From: Aquilaria yunnanensis
Lineage: Eukaryota > Streptophyta > Magnoliopsida > Malvales > Thymelaeaceae
Assembly (NCBI GenBank): GCA_039654915.1
Contig: CM077593.1
Span: 61,324,501 to 61,388,500, forward strand
Direction: 5' to 3'
DNA length: 64,000 nucleotides
In this document: positions 45,491 to 58,054 of the stretch, piece after piece
How the letters are laid out: each line of letters opens with the position of its first letter
Position numbering within the stretch: position 1 is the first letter of the stretch
Translations under genes and position numbers: made by a program
The notes under the pieces: model-generated
Told to the model about the DNA's origin: nothing
What the model saw: the letters and a program-made list of their open reading frames with translations, nothing else
Databases searched by the model: none

Positions 45491-48400
45491 TCATACTTCG
45501 GCAAGTACCAGATAAGGACCTTCCCACTTTGCGGGAAGTACTCTTTGGGATGGCCTTTGGGGCCCAAATTCAGCCTTTCCGAGAACGAAGTCTCCTTTCT
45601 TTATTCCCTTCGGCCTGGCGCGCAAGTTTATAGCCGCGGCCACTATTTGCTGAAAGGCTTTTCTTCTCAGCTCGGCTATTTCTCTATGTTTGCCGATGAG
45701 GTCCAGCTTGGCTCTCAGGCCGAGGTCATTTCCCCTTTCATCAAACACTTGTACTCGCACCGATGGTTGTACTACCTCAATTGGGATGATGGCCTCTGTA
45801 CCGAAAAAAAGTGAAAAAGGTGTTTCCTCTGTGGCTCTTCGGGGTGTTGTTTGGTAGCTCCATAACACACTTGGGAGCTCTCCTGGCCAGTTCCCTTTTA
45901 CTTCCCCCAACCTCTTTTTCAGACCATCTTTTATGGTCCTATTAGATACCTCTACTTGCCCATTGCTTTGGGGGTGGGCCACTGGGGCGAAGTGCATCTT
46001 TATTCCGAGGTTATTGATTAATTCTTGGAACCCCTTGTCTATAAACTGGGCTCCATTGTCGGCTACTAGTACCCTCGGTATGCCAAATCTGCGTACAATG
46101 TTCTTCCATACAAACTTCTGCACATCTTTTGCTGAGATAGTCGCCAAGGGTTCTGCCTCGACCCACTTAGAGAAATAATCCACTGCGACTACGCAGAACT
46201 TCACGCCTCCGGGCGCTGTTGGAAGTGGCCCGATGAGGTCTATGCCCCAAACTGTGAAGGGCCAGGGATAGTCAGCCGAAGTTACCAATTCCGAGCGTGT
46301 CCTTTGGATACTTGCGTGTCTTTGGCAATTCCCACATTTCTGGACGAACTACCTAGCATCCTTTCTTAGGGTAGGCCAAAAGTATCCTTGGTGAAGTATC
46401 ACTACTGCCAGGGCGTCGGTTCCTATGTGCGAACCACAAGCGCCTTCGTGAACTTCTTCGAGGATCATTTCAGTATCCTCTTCGCCAACACACCTCTGCA
46501 GTGGATTTGCATATCCCTGCCGATATAACTCTTCTCCAATCAGGAAGAAATGATCAGAGCGTCTTCGCACTTTTGCAACTTCGTTGGGGTTTTCGGGCAG
46601 CGCATTGGTTGCCAGATATCTTTTTATCGGGTCTTTCCAGCCTTTTTCGGAAGTTACTATGCTCAGCACTACGATGCTCGGGCGGTTTAGTACCTCGGTG
46701 CATGTTTTTTACTTAGCCAAGCAATCTGCCTCGGCATTATCTCGCCGAGGCACATTTTTGATTCGTACGGTGTCGAACTCTCGAATGAGCTTTGCTACGA
46801 GTTCATGGTATTTTGCTAAGGTCGGGTCCTTCGCCCTGTAATCCCCTGCTGTTTGTCGAACTACCAGCTGGGAGTCACTGTGGGCTTTCCAGTTTCTTAC
46901 ACCAATTTTTCTGGCTAGGCGCAACCCTGCTATGAGAGCTTCGTACTCAGCCACATTGTTGGTGACATTAAAGCTGAACTTGATGGCCTTCATTACTTCT
47001 AGACCTTCCGGACCTCTGATAATTACCCTAGCTCCTTGGTGTTCGGACCCCGAGGCTCCGTCAACATACAAAGTCCATTCCGGCTCACTTTCGCCGTGAT
47101 CTGGATGGCTGTCCTCGATGATGGGTACTTCGGCAATGAAGTCTGCCAGGGCTTGAGCTTTTATGGCTTTCATAGGTTCATAAGTAATGTCGTGTTTGCC
47201 AAGCTCTATGCACCATTTGGAAAGCCTTCCTGAATGATCAAATTTCCTCATGACGTCCCGTAGAGGTAGACTACTTCGGACGATGATAGGGTGAGCCTGA
47301 AAATATGGCCGTAGCCTTCTTCCTGCCAGTACCAGGGCATATATAGCTTTTTGTAGCAATGGATACCTGACTTCGGCACCGTGCAGGGACTTGCTTATAT
47401 AATAAACCGGCCATTGCTTCATCCCTTCCTCTTTAACAAGGATCGAGCTTACTGCTTTTTCTGTGATGGCGAGGTATAACACGAGGGGCTCTCCCTCGTG
47501 AGGTTGTCGTAGAGTGGGCAGATGGGCTAAGTAGATTTTGAGTTCTTCCCAGGCCTTTTAGCAGTCCTCATTCCAAGGATGATCATCACTTACGACGTTG
47601 CCCTCCTTTTTTGCTGCTTTAGTGAGGACTTTGAAGAATGCTCAACACCGGTCTCCATATCTGGAGATGAACTTGCTAAGAGAGGTTATCCTTCCGGTGA
47701 GTCTCTGCACATCTTTTATTGTGACGGGAGTTCGGAATTTGAGCAGAGCCTTAATTTTTTCTGGGTTAGCATCAATGCCTCTTTCTGATACCATGTACCC
47801 AAGAAACTTTCCCGAGGTTACGCCGAAGATGCACTTTTCGGGATTAAGGCGGATCCCGAAGGTTCTGAGCTGGTGGAAAGTTTCCTTTAGATCTGTGACA
47901 TGGTCGTTAGGCAGCTTGCTCTTGACTATCATGTCATTGACATAGACTTCCATGTTCCTCCCTATTTGGTCATAGAAGACCTTGCTCATCAACCTCTGGT
48001 AGGTAGCTCCTGCATTTTTTAGCCCAAAGGGCATCCTAGTGTAACAATACGTTCCGCCCTCGGTGATGAAGGCGGTCTTCTCCTCGTCTTCGGGGTCCAT
48101 CCTTATTTGATGATACCCACTGAAGGCGTCTAGGAAACTTAGGAGCCCGTATTCAGCAGTTGAGTCTACCAACTGGTCTATTGGTAGGAGAGGGTATGAA
48201 TCTTTTGGGGAAGCATCGTTCAAGTTTCTAAAGTCGATGCACATTCGGAGCTTACTGCTCCCTTCTTTTGTGGCAATAACCACATTGCTTAACCATTCGG
48301 GGTACTTGACCTCCCTGATTACATCTGCGTCCAATAAGCACTGGACTTCGGCTTTGATGAAGTTATTTTTATGGACTGAGATGCCCCGTTTCTTTGTCCG

Positions 48401-50733
48401 GACAGGTTTTACTTCCGGACTTACTTTAAGGTTATGCTGTATTATGCGAGGGTTTACCCCTAGCATATCTTTCGGTGAGTAGGCAAACAGGTCTTTATTC
48501 ATCAGTAGAAAGGATACAAGTTTTTTCTTGTCACCTTCGGCCAAGTTTTTCCCTATTCGGGTACTTCGGCCTGGGACAAGTTCTACTTCTTCCATTTCTA
48601 CCTTTGCGGTCTCTTCTGCCTCGCCCTTTTTTGGTTTTCCACCTGGTAAAGCCTCTGCCTCTACAGTTTGTGCGAAGTTGGTTACTGGAGCTTTTCGTGC
48701 CTTGACGAACACTTTCCTTACTTCGCCCTGATCAATGAAGATTTCTGCGTCTCCCTCCTTGGTGGTGAAAGTGACAGTTAAGTATTTTACATCAGGGTGA
48801 ATGCGCAGATTTCCCTGTATTTGTCTTCCAAGGATGGCGTTGTATGATGAAGGAACATCCATGACAGTAAACCTCATCAATGTGGAGGCGAATAATTCAG
48901 CTGTCCCGTCTACCAAAGTTCCTTTCATCATTAGGGGAAGATCGATCCATCCGAGGACTGGCAGTTCGGATGGCCCTACTCCGAAAGTAGGCAAAGTGAC
49001 GGGTTTGAGATCGCTGTTGGATATGCCCAAGTTCGACAGCAAATGTGAAAACAGGACGTCGGCGTTTGATCCATCGTCAAGCAACACTCTCTTGACGTCC
49101 CAGTTTCCTATCCTCACCTTGACCAGCAGCGGATCGTCATGGGGGAAGATGACGGTGGAACCATCCTTGCGGGACAGTTTCTTCATCGGACTCTGATATT
49201 CCATTACTGATATTTCTCTGGCCTTCCTCTTTCTTTCCGAGGATGGAAGTCCTATCGTGATTGTTTGTATTACTCCCGCCAGAGGTGGAGGACGCCTCCT
49301 TGGACTTCGGTTCCTCCGTTTGTCGGAGTCGTAGTCCTCGTCATCTGCCTTTCCTTCTTCCTCTTTTCTCCCTTTTGGGAAAGGCATTCGCAGATATCGC
49401 CGAAGTTGGCCTTGTTTTATCAGCAACTCTATGTACTTTTTTAATTGGAAGCAGTCTTCAGTGTCGTGGCCGTGGTCGCGGTGAAACTCGCAGAACTTCT
49501 TCATGTTCTTTTTGTTATCAGCGGTCATGGCCCTTGGCCGCTGAATCTGGTTCCCCTGTCTTTCCATCGTCATGAGGATGTTGGTCCTCGTGGTGTTCAG
49601 GGGTGTGAAGGTTAGGGATTTTCTTCCCTTAAACCTCCGAGGTCGTCCTGCCTGGTCAGCTGGATATCGCGTTTGCTGGTTGGACCATTCGGCGCGAGTG
49701 TGATCAGACTTCGGTCCGCCCATTCTCAGCTCTTCTGCTGTCATATGTTGCTCGGCCCTTCGGTAGAATTCACCAAACGTGTCCAGAGGGTCCTTGGAAA
49801 ATTCATAGAACAGCGGTGAGTCCCTCCGAAGGCCCCGTATCATGGCGAGAATGCGTATTTTGGGGCAAAAGTCTGGGACACTTAAGGCTTCCCTGTTAAA
49901 CCTTTTGACATAGTCTCGGATGGTTTCTCCATTTTTATGCGCTATGTTAAACATTTGGACAGGCATCTTCGCCGTTGGCCGACTTCCAATGAATTGCTGC
50001 ATAAAGGCCATAGATAACTCCTGGAACTCCCTGATGGTCCCTGGAGCCAACGAAATTTACCACGCTGTCGCTGGTCCTGTGAGGGGGACTTCAAAGCATT
50101 TGCACAGGGTAGCGTCGTCAGCACCGTGCATCACCATGCTGCGTTTGTATTTGGTTAGATGAGCCTGTGGATCAGTTCGGCCATCATAAGTCTCCATCCA
50201 AGGCACCCGGAAATCATTTGGCATGGCTGCCTCAACTACTGCTCGGATGAACGGCGACTCATCCCTACAGAAGGCTTCAGACAGCCTAGCCCAGACCGGT
50301 TTGAGAGCTACCTGTTTTTCCACTCTCTCCAACCTCACCAATATCTTTTCCATAAGCAGCGTGGCACTAGGCTCTTCCTCTTGGTGCTTGTAGGTTTCCG
50401 GGAAAGGAGATTGCCGGCGCCTCTTCGGAGAGTGACTCCGGCACTGAGGAGATCGGGACTTCACCTCAGGTGATGAGCTCTTTTGGCGTGGGTTTTAGGT
50501 CGCTTGGATCCCACTTGTCCTGTCAGCCGCGTCCCGAGGGGAATGTTTTCCGTCGAAGACTCCTCACATGGATCCCCGCTTCCCGAACTGCGATAGGTTG
50601 GTTTTGGGCTTTTCTCCCGAAGGTTCGCTGGCGAGGGAGGCCTTTGGGCCTGAGTTGGTTGTGGCCACCTTCGATCTATCTGCTGTGTCATTTCAGCCAT
50701 AACACAGCGTTGAAAGTCGCGCAGAAAACTCAT
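45491..50733 (-). pseudogene. Element B gag-pol (frameshift, several stops, mutated RT site)
   Basis: The start ATG is at 50733 (MSFLRDFQ). Gag shifts frame near 50462 and has a stop at about 50054 where element A has Tyr after GPATAW. The second gag half has CEFHRDHGHDTEDC. The protease site is LLDDGSNAD. The RT catalytic box reads YVNDMIVKSK (47935-47960), with the first Asp replaced by Asn, so the enzyme would be inactive. Further stops lie at about 47642, 47560, 46709 and 46349, all in the same frame. RNase H includes WTLYVDGAS. Integrase (46288-45491) keeps the DDE set: WGIDLIGP, VLVADNGAQF and SNGQVEVSNR, plus the C-terminal KWEGPYLV. The domain order is complete. Confidence 0.92.
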
Positions 50734-50882
50734 AGTTATGACTAGAGGACGCTCTTCCTCGGGTGAGGAAGTCCCTGGAAGGGTTTGTTCAGTAGCCGGT
50801 TGAGTTTCAAGCGTGGAGGGGGACTTCGGGAGTCCCTTGTCCTTTGAACGCCGAGTTTCAACAACGGCGACCTGAGGGTGGT

Positions 50883-50900
50883 TTCCCACAGACGGCGCCA
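50883..50900 (-). other. Primer-binding site of element B
   Basis: TGGCGCCGTCTGTGGGAA on the minus strand, two bases from the 5' LTR; identical to that of element A. Confidence 0.85.
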
Positions 50901-50902
50901 AA

Positions 50903-51757
50903 TGATGCCCAGCAGCATCTCCGTTGGGTGACATTATGATTTTGGAAGGGACTTCCTGAGAGGGAGAACTCCTGGAGCACAGGTTTCCCAGGGAAGTATG
51001 CCTGAAATGCTGAAGAGAAGAAGGTTAGGAGGTCCCCGGGATGTTTTTCCGGGGAGGAGCCTCCGACGCCCAAGTTATTGCGCTGAAGGAAGATAGAGGA
51101 GGAGCACTAAAGGGTTAAGTGGCCTTGCCTGTTTTTATTTTCCTCAGGGAGATAGGGTCGCCTCTCTTGCCAGGGCTTGTTTCCTGGTATTTTTAGGAGT
51201 GCCTAGCCCGTTCAGATCACGACACGTGTTCAATCGGATGCTCTCTGTACTTTCGGGCGTAGGGGACAAGTAGCCGTTTGTAGGCTCCTTCAATCTTGGT
51301 CCTGAGATAGGTTGTGACAAGACTCGAACGGCGTCGGCATGTTAGACCGCCATTTAAGGTGGCATGTAGCGCCTGGGGGCGACATGTCAGAGGCTCCTTA
51401 AATGCTCATGCCGTACTCCCGAGGTCATTTGGGCGAGGTTGTCCTTTGGTACGGGTGCCCTTCTTCGGGAATCATGCCCATAGTTCGGGGAGTTCTTTGG
51501 CTCGGGGGTTCCGCCTTCAGGGAGAGTCTCTCTTGCTTGCAATAGCTGGTTCTTTATTCCTGAAGGCGATCTGTTTGGTCCCCTGAGGGAGCCGGCAACG
51601 TCTTCCTGACGTACGAGCCGAAGTCCTGAGTTTGAGGTGTTTGACTTCGCTCCTTCCGAGGTCTGTGTTAGCGCCTCCTTCGGGTGACGCCAGCTTTCCC
51701 GACCACGCTATTGGCAGGAAGTATGTAGTGAGAGAGGCGATAGCGCTTCTGCTATGA
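50903..51757 (-). mobile_element. 5' LTR of element B
   Basis: 855 bp. The outermost bases read TCATAGC in minus sense where TGATAGC is expected, a point change in the terminal dinucleotide that arose after insertion, since the CCTTG duplication directly follows. Confidence 0.92.
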
Positions 51758-51762
51758 CCTTG
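51758..51762. repeat. Target-site duplication of element B, right copy
   Basis: CCTTG, identical to 40051-40055. Confidence 0.95.
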
Positions 51763-51871
51763 TAAATTTCAGTCATAATACTATTTTGTCGAAAGAACCA
51801 GTGTTGTATAGTTACCGTGATCAAAACTCCAACTTAAATGGTTGAAAAGCTTTTATATATGAAATGATAGA

Positions 51872-52250
51872 TGTCATATCCCATCCTTGTATAGGCCTAT
51901 GGATGGATGTTATTAAATAGGTCTTAAGGATTGAAGTGCCAGAAAAGAGAAAATTTGGACAGAATTGAAAAGCAAAGAACTTGGTGGTCACGAATTTAGG
52001 CCTAAGGGCTGAATTGTAACAAATTGAGAAGTTGAGGCTGCATGTGCATGAAAACAAAGATTCATGGATAAAATCATGGCTTTATGGTTTTTTTGCGAAG
52101 GAGGTTTTAATTGTGGGCTGAATTGAATAATCAAAGATGAAAATTGTGCAAGAATTGCATGAAGAGCAAAGTGGTCAAAGATGGATGGACTTGGGCACAA
52201 TTGAGGATGAAGAGAAGTTGGCAGAAACTGTGCTAAGGCAGAAGTTTGAC
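51872..52250 (+). repeat. LTR-like direct repeat, copy 1
   Basis: It begins TCATATCCCATCCTTG after a TG and runs through 'aggcctatggatgg', 'aaagaacttg' and 'aggcctaagg' to 'agaattgcatgaagagcaaa'. It is about 85% similar to 52797-53170 in the same orientation. The TGTCATATCCC start is gypsy-LTR-like. The two copies are about 925 bp apart. Confidence 0.65.
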
Positions 52251-52796
52251 TAACTCTTTGACTTTGAGTTGGAAGCATCAAACAAAGCTGAAATTTTGCA
52301 TGAAAGTCTAAACCTGTATATAAAACTTGCTGGGGCAAGAAATTTGAAAATCAGAGGGCATAGTGAGCTGTTACCTATGGTATATATTAGAAAAAACACA
52401 AAGCATGGTATACAAACAAAAAAGGAAGAGGTGCACAGGCAACCTTGGAAAACACATAACAATAGCTTAAAGCAAATCATTATATGAGAATCTCAACAAA
52501 CAAAGCAAAGGAGGACATTTTGAATGTTTTGTACACTCACCTTGAACATGAAGAATCCACCTAAGCAAATATTGATGAAACTGATGGATTTAGTTATGCT
52601 TTCTTGATCAATAAGCAAAAGGAAATTTGGAGGACCAAATTTATTAAGGTGGGGAAATTGTCATAATGCCATCTTGCTTCAGCTTTCTTGCTCCAAACAA
52701 ATCTCATTTTTCAAATTCAATTTGCTGACAAAGTTGTAGAGGTAACAGACAAGTAACCATGAAAGTCAACAGTGGATCAACTTTCTGGTTTGGGGA
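52251..52796. other. Sequence between the two LTR-like copies
   Basis: A purine-rich 'aaggtggggaaattgtcataatgcc' at 52648-52672 looks like a polypurine tract followed by a further LTR start (TGTCATAATGCC). No coding region is recognised. Confidence 0.4.
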
Positions 52797-53170
52797 TTGT
52801 CATATCCCGTCCTTGCATAGGCCTATGGCTGGACGTTATTAAATAGGTTTTAAGGACTGAAGTGCTGGAAAATACAAAATTTTGGTCAAAATTGAAAAAC
52901 AAAGAACTTGATGGTCACAAATTTAGGCCTAAGGGATGAATTGCAACATATTGAGAAGTTGAGGCTACATGTGCATGAAAACAGAGATTCTTCTATAAAA
53001 TTATGCCTTAATGGTTTATTTTCCAAGGAGAATCTAATTGAGGGCTGAATTGAACAATCAAAGATGAAAATTATGCAAGAATTGCATGAAGAGCAAAGTG
53101 GTCAAGATGGAAGGACTTGGACACAATTAAAGATAATAAAGAAGTTGAAGGGCCAAAAAGGGAGTTGAGC
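52797..53170 (+). repeat. LTR-like direct repeat, copy 2
   Basis: It begins TGTCATATCCCGTCC and aligns with 51872-52250 until about 53170, where the two copies diverge. Confidence 0.65.
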
Positions 53171-54440
53171 CTTACTCATACAAACAAACCAACAGGTGTC
53201 AGGTAAGACTTCCACAAGCTAAAAAACCACTTTTGTGCTCTACTTTGACTTAAAGAAACAGAAATTCAAGGCTACAATTAATCAAGCGAAGCAGAAGAAA
53301 GTGAGAACTTGAAGACCCATGATCAATCAATCTTGGGAACGACCCAAAATTGGGTTTTGGCAATGCCAAAGTATAAGAAATGCTAGAATTAGGGAAGAAC
53401 CAATGGAAGCATGTCTCAGGTTTGGTTGGGTAAAGTTTTGCTTACTTACCAAGTAGTCTTTGAAGGTTTTTTCATGTTCTTTTCAAGTTGAGTGGATACG
53501 AATTTTTTATTTGTATAACATTCATATGTTTTTGTGGCATTCCTTTTAAAAAATATTCTTAAGGATCAATTTAAATTGTGACCAAGTCAACTTCAGGGTA
53601 CTTAAAAAGTTATTAGATCTTTTGGGAAAATATGAAATCTTTGCAAGTTTAGGGTCAAAATTGACATATTCACAAAAGGTTTGGTACAAACCCTATAATA
53701 TTTAAAGACTTGACTGAAAACTACATTAAAAATGGAGAAATCATGTTTTTAGTGCCTATACTATTACCAATTCTACGGGAAACACCCCAACATTTCCTCT
53801 ATGTTGCCTCCCACTGTCAACCTTACTAATGCCACTGCTGCCATTGATTAGCCACCACCAACCATTTCCAACATTTGCTACCATGCCATCAAAACCCTTA
53901 GTATCTGTTTCAAGCTTTTTCAACCGCCATAAACATGAAATGAACAATCTAAGGCCACCAAACTCACACAGACCTAACACCGCCATTCCTTTGACCATTG
54001 CCGTCTAGAGACCAAGTCCTATTGCTACTACAAGCAACCCACGCTGACAGCTAGCCCAAATTTGCCACGATGATCGCAATTGATGAGGAGAAGATTGTAT
54101 CTCAAATAGGTCAGTTGTGACCCGAACATGACCTCGACTTTGACCTGAAAAAATTCACCTATTTCCCTCGTTAACCTGTTCAGTTGGTTACAGGTGGTGG
54201 ATCAGACGGCTCAGATTTATTTTGAAATATTGGATGGCTTCATCTGGGGCTGTTTTTTTACTCCCCTTTCCTAGGGGGGGCATTATAGAAAGATCCGAAT
54301 TCAACCTGTAGAAAAATTGCAGCTCCAAACAGTTCTTCTAGACAAAAGTCAAAGCTCAAGTCAACCCTCATCACCCTAAAGCCAAGAACCTGTAGTCATC
54401 TTTTTTAGACTGATCTTCAAACAATAAGACGATAAGTCAC
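53171..54440. other. Unassigned sequence
   Basis: Only short ORFs are present. A minus-strand ORF of 80 codons (53756-53998) with a Gly/Trp-rich stretch has no recognised family. Confidence 0.4.
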
Positions 54441-54930
54441 TTTTAAATTACTTTAGAACTAATTTTCATGCGAGGCTGCTACTTCCTACTTAAATGGCTA
54501 CTTCCAAGGAGTTTTAAAATTCAGAATAACACAATTACTTTTAAACCAACATAGTCTATGCATAAGCAACATCCTCTAGGTTTTTTTTCTTTTTTCTTAT
54601 ACATTAAATCATTTTAGAACGGATTTTTATGCCAGTTTGCTACTTCTAACTTAAATCGCTACTTCTAAGGAATTTTGAAATTCAGAATAACACAATTACT
54701 CTGAAACCAGTACTATTTATGCATAAGCAGCATTCTCTAGGTTTTTTTCCCTTCTTTCTTATATATTAAATCACTTTAGAACTGATTTTCACACCAGACT
54801 GGTACTCCCAACTTAAATAGCTACTTCCAAGGAGTTTTGAGATTCAGAATAACACAATTACTCTAAAACCAACATTGTCTGTGCATATGCAGCATTCTCT
54901 AGGTTTTTTTCCTCTTTTTTATACATTTTT
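54441..54930. repeat. Three ~162-bp tandem repeats
   Basis: Units start at about 54441, 54604 and 54766, each with 'taaatyactttagaac', 'gctacttcyaaggagttttg', 'attcagaataacacaattac', 'gcataagcagcat' and 'tctaggttttttt'. Identity is about 85% by eye. The 162-bp period is in the range of plant satellite monomers, but only three units are present. Confidence 0.85.
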
Positions 54931-56550
54931 TTAATGGTTCCTTTTAAATTCCAATGGTTTATTCAACTACTTTTTCACCTTTTGTGCAACCTTTCTTTTT
55001 TGGCTCTTACACCCTGGGTAAATAACTAAGATTTGTTTGTATATAATATATGTTGAAAGCCCTGTAAAAAAAATGTTGAAAGCTATAGTTTAGTGTAGAG
55101 TGGATTAGTTACATAGCAGAAATGAGACTGGGAGTTTGAGTTGCATGCACCAAGAGCAAATGTGCTTCATGACTCACTGTACATCTCAATTAGTACAATT
55201 GCATGTGAAACTATATGGCCACTGTACATTCCTATCTTTGTTGTGATGTAAAATTGAGTTTTTTTTTTGTCTATAAAGTTAAGTTTTTAAGACCTAAAAG
55301 ATCAGGAGTTGGTTAGATGTGCCATTCAATTGTAGTAAATGGGCTGGTTATTTTATCTTAACTCACTTTGAAGTAATGCAAAGTTACCATTGTATGTACC
55401 TTTCAAGCTTGCGAAAATGATAGTATTCTAAGCAATTGAAAATTGATGTAAAAAATTCTGTTTAAAATTTTTTTTTTGTATCTCATATACTCGATTATTG
55501 CGATTGTGTGTCATTGTGTCATCTGTGTTGTTTAATGATGTGTTAATTTTTTTTCTCTAGTTACATGTTTTTAATTGACTTATATATTTGTTTGTTTGCT
55601 TTGTTTATTGTCTTTTAATATTCCATTCTCTCATGTGTCATCCACTTCTGTGTGTACTGTGATGGTTATGTAATTATAGCTTTTGTTGCTTTCTCTATTG
55701 TCCTACATGTTGAGTACCCTTAATTCTAGTTTAAATTGAATAGATCATTGTTTGTCCTTCTTTTGTGGTTTCTTAAGATTTATCAGCTTTTATGGTTCTT
55801 ACTTTTTATTTTCATGCTATTAAATTTACATCTTTTGGCCTTTGGTGTTTACAGGAAATATTTGATTACCAAAATAGGCATATGTGTGCTCTCCGTTATC
55901 ATTCTATTCTCCTAATTTTGAGGTACTATTTAATTATGAAATATATAAATATTTGTTCCATTCAACTATGTTTTCTCTTTCTTCATCGGCTATCTTATTT
56001 GTGTTTTGAATGATATTTTTTCTTTTAATTTCATTTTAGTTGTGTCTTTAGTGCTTTAGATATTCATTGTAATTGTTACCATAGCGTGGGAGAAGAATTG
56101 TTATGATGGTGTGGGAGAAGGAATATTCAATTAAGATAACATATCTATTTATGAAAAAGAGAAAGGAATAGGGTTATGTAATTTTTTTCTTATAATTGTA
56201 GATGTAAATTGTATATTGAGAGTTGATTGCTACTTATTTTTTATTTTTTTACATCAGATTTACATTTGACTCATTATATTGAACTACGCCACTTTGATTT
56301 CTATCAATTCGTTGGGTTGGTATCGTAATAGAAAAAAAATTATGGGTATTTGGTGTTATGATAATATAATTACAAAGAGAATGTTACAGGTGACACACTG
56401 ACACATATTCTTGACAAGTCTGGGTAACAAATCACATTAGATTAAATTATCAATATATTAAGTGATATTATTGTTGTGGTTCATTCTTGTGTGTAGATTG
56501 AAACAAAAGGTTAGATCTATAGTAATAGTTTTGAAATTAGAAATGGCTTC
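54931..56550. other. AT-rich sequence without recognisable genes
   Basis: T-rich, with short ORFs only (for example 55792-56013 on the plus strand, which lacks any known motif). Confidence 0.5.
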
Positions 56551-57275
56551 TGATGCTCTGTGGCATCTTCGTTGTATGACATGTTGGCCTGAAGGGGAGA
56601 CTTCCGATGAGAAGATATCTGCAAGACTTCGAAGAACATGGGTTAAAAGCTCCCTGGAGTGTGTTTTTGGGGGAGGAGCCTCCGACACCGAAGTTAGTAT
56701 ATGGGAGAGCAGAGCTTAAGAGTAGAGAGTAGGAAAGAAAGAGTCTTGTCGTTCTTACCAAGGACCCTCCTGAGTGTTTATAGGAGGGTGGAGGGAGTTG
56801 GCCGTTTTACACATGCTATCTCGATCATGACACCTGTTCGGCTAGATTTGGTCCATACATTTGGAGGCAAGTATCTCCAGTTGGCCGTAGGCCATTCTGG
56901 CTAGAGGGTAGGGCCATGTGTGAGGCCTATTTGTTAGAGGTTCCTTAACCATATTTTTCATTTTATGAGTAAGACCCCCTTGGGGGTTGAGACCCCTTCG
57001 AGCATGGATTTTCCTGAGGGCTATTAGAGAAGGCCTTTCGGAAAGGTGAACCATCTTTGTGAGACTTTTTCCTTTATCAGGGGTAATGGAACTATTTTTC
57101 CGAGGTTGGTAGTTCACAAATCCGAGGTTGGCGAGGAGCCTTTTTCCTGAAGTCAGCCATATATCTTTCCGAGGGTGGTGCAGAGAATCCTCCAAGATTG
57201 GTGCCATGACTACTTGAGGATGGTGCCAAGTTCATTTCATAGGAAGTCTCATGGTCGATAGCCCTTCGGCTATCA
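56551..57275 (-). mobile_element. 3' LTR of element C
   Basis: 725 bp; minus-sense ends TGATAGCCG...AGCATCA. It keeps the terminal inverted repeat GATAGCC/GGCTATC and the 'gagcctccgacaccgaagt' block, but the middle is poorly alignable with the LTRs of A and B. Confidence 0.85.
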
Positions 57276-57288
57276 CATGCCCCCCTCG
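57276..57288 (-). other. Polypurine tract of element C
   Basis: The minus strand reads CGAGGGGGGCATG next to the 3' LTR. Confidence 0.75.
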
Positions 57289-57802
57289 AAGAAGACAAAG
57301 TTATGTCTTCAACATTAATAGCTAAAGCTGTCCTTGGCGAAAGCATTTTCTTTTGCCGAAATTGTATTTTTGGAATTCCCTAGGGTTTGTCGTTTATGTC
57401 TCATTCTCTAGATTTGGGACCATTGATCGGGACATTGCTCCGAACTAACTTCTTTGCTTCCGTAAAGTCACACCTTCAAATTTGTAAAGAGTTGAGTTAT
57501 ACCTTTTAGCTGAATGTTCAGCTCTGGCATGGTTTTACCTTCAGAGGCGATGGGACATCTACCCTTAGGATTTTTTTATCCTTGCCTCCTGCTTAGCGAA
57601 CCGTCCCATCTCACGGCCGGGTAGTCACGTCACTTTGGTGTAGGCAACATAGGCCTGCTAGTGTCAGAAGGCGTGCCCTTGGTTTTTGCATCATTCGACA
57701 TGTGTCTTTAGTTGATTGGCGATCCATCGTGTCCGTTATGTCGGTTACATCCCTTCATTTGTGAAGGGTCATTATGGCGATGCTTCACCTACCTCCTTCG
57801 GT

Positions 57803-57811
57803 CTATATAAA
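57803..57811 (+). promoter_or_regulatory. TATA box of the antisense gene in element C
   Basis: CTATATAAA lies about 245 bp upstream of the gene's ATG at 58055, matching the position of the TATA box at 41332 in element B. Confidence 0.6.
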
Positions 57812-58054
57812 GCCTTTTCCCTTCAGAGTTTGCTCACTCCTCTGCTTCCTTCACTCTTGCTTTCTCCCTTTCTCTCACTCTCCATGCTTCTCTTGCAGTG
57901 GTGTTTATGGTGGAGTGATTCTCGGCAAGTTCTGTGGTGGTTCCCAAAGTTCCATCTATTTGTCGAAAAGGTGGGTTTGTTTCCAAAATTGCTCTTCTTC
58001 TTCCCATTTTCTTTTCTTTCCTCCTTTCTGAAGTTAGTGTCATGGTCACTGAAG

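Larger units (their letters stand above)
40056..51757 (-). mobile_element. Element B: Tat-like Ty3/gypsy retrotransposon with antisense gene, 11.7 kb
   Basis: In minus-strand order: 5' LTR (50903-51757), primer-binding site (50883-50900), gag-protease-RT-RNase H-integrase (50733-45491), a solo-LTR insertion (44303-45273), an oppositely oriented gene (41609 to about 44035), a polypurine tract (40910-40923) and the 3' LTR (40056-40909). CCTTG duplications flank it. The LTRs look about 8% different, against about 2% for element A, so B is older. Gag-pol has one frameshift and at least five stops. The mosaic of a minus-strand polyprotein and a plus-strand spliced gene before the 3' LTR matches the extra antisense ORFs described for Tat-lineage elements. 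Confidence 0.93.
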
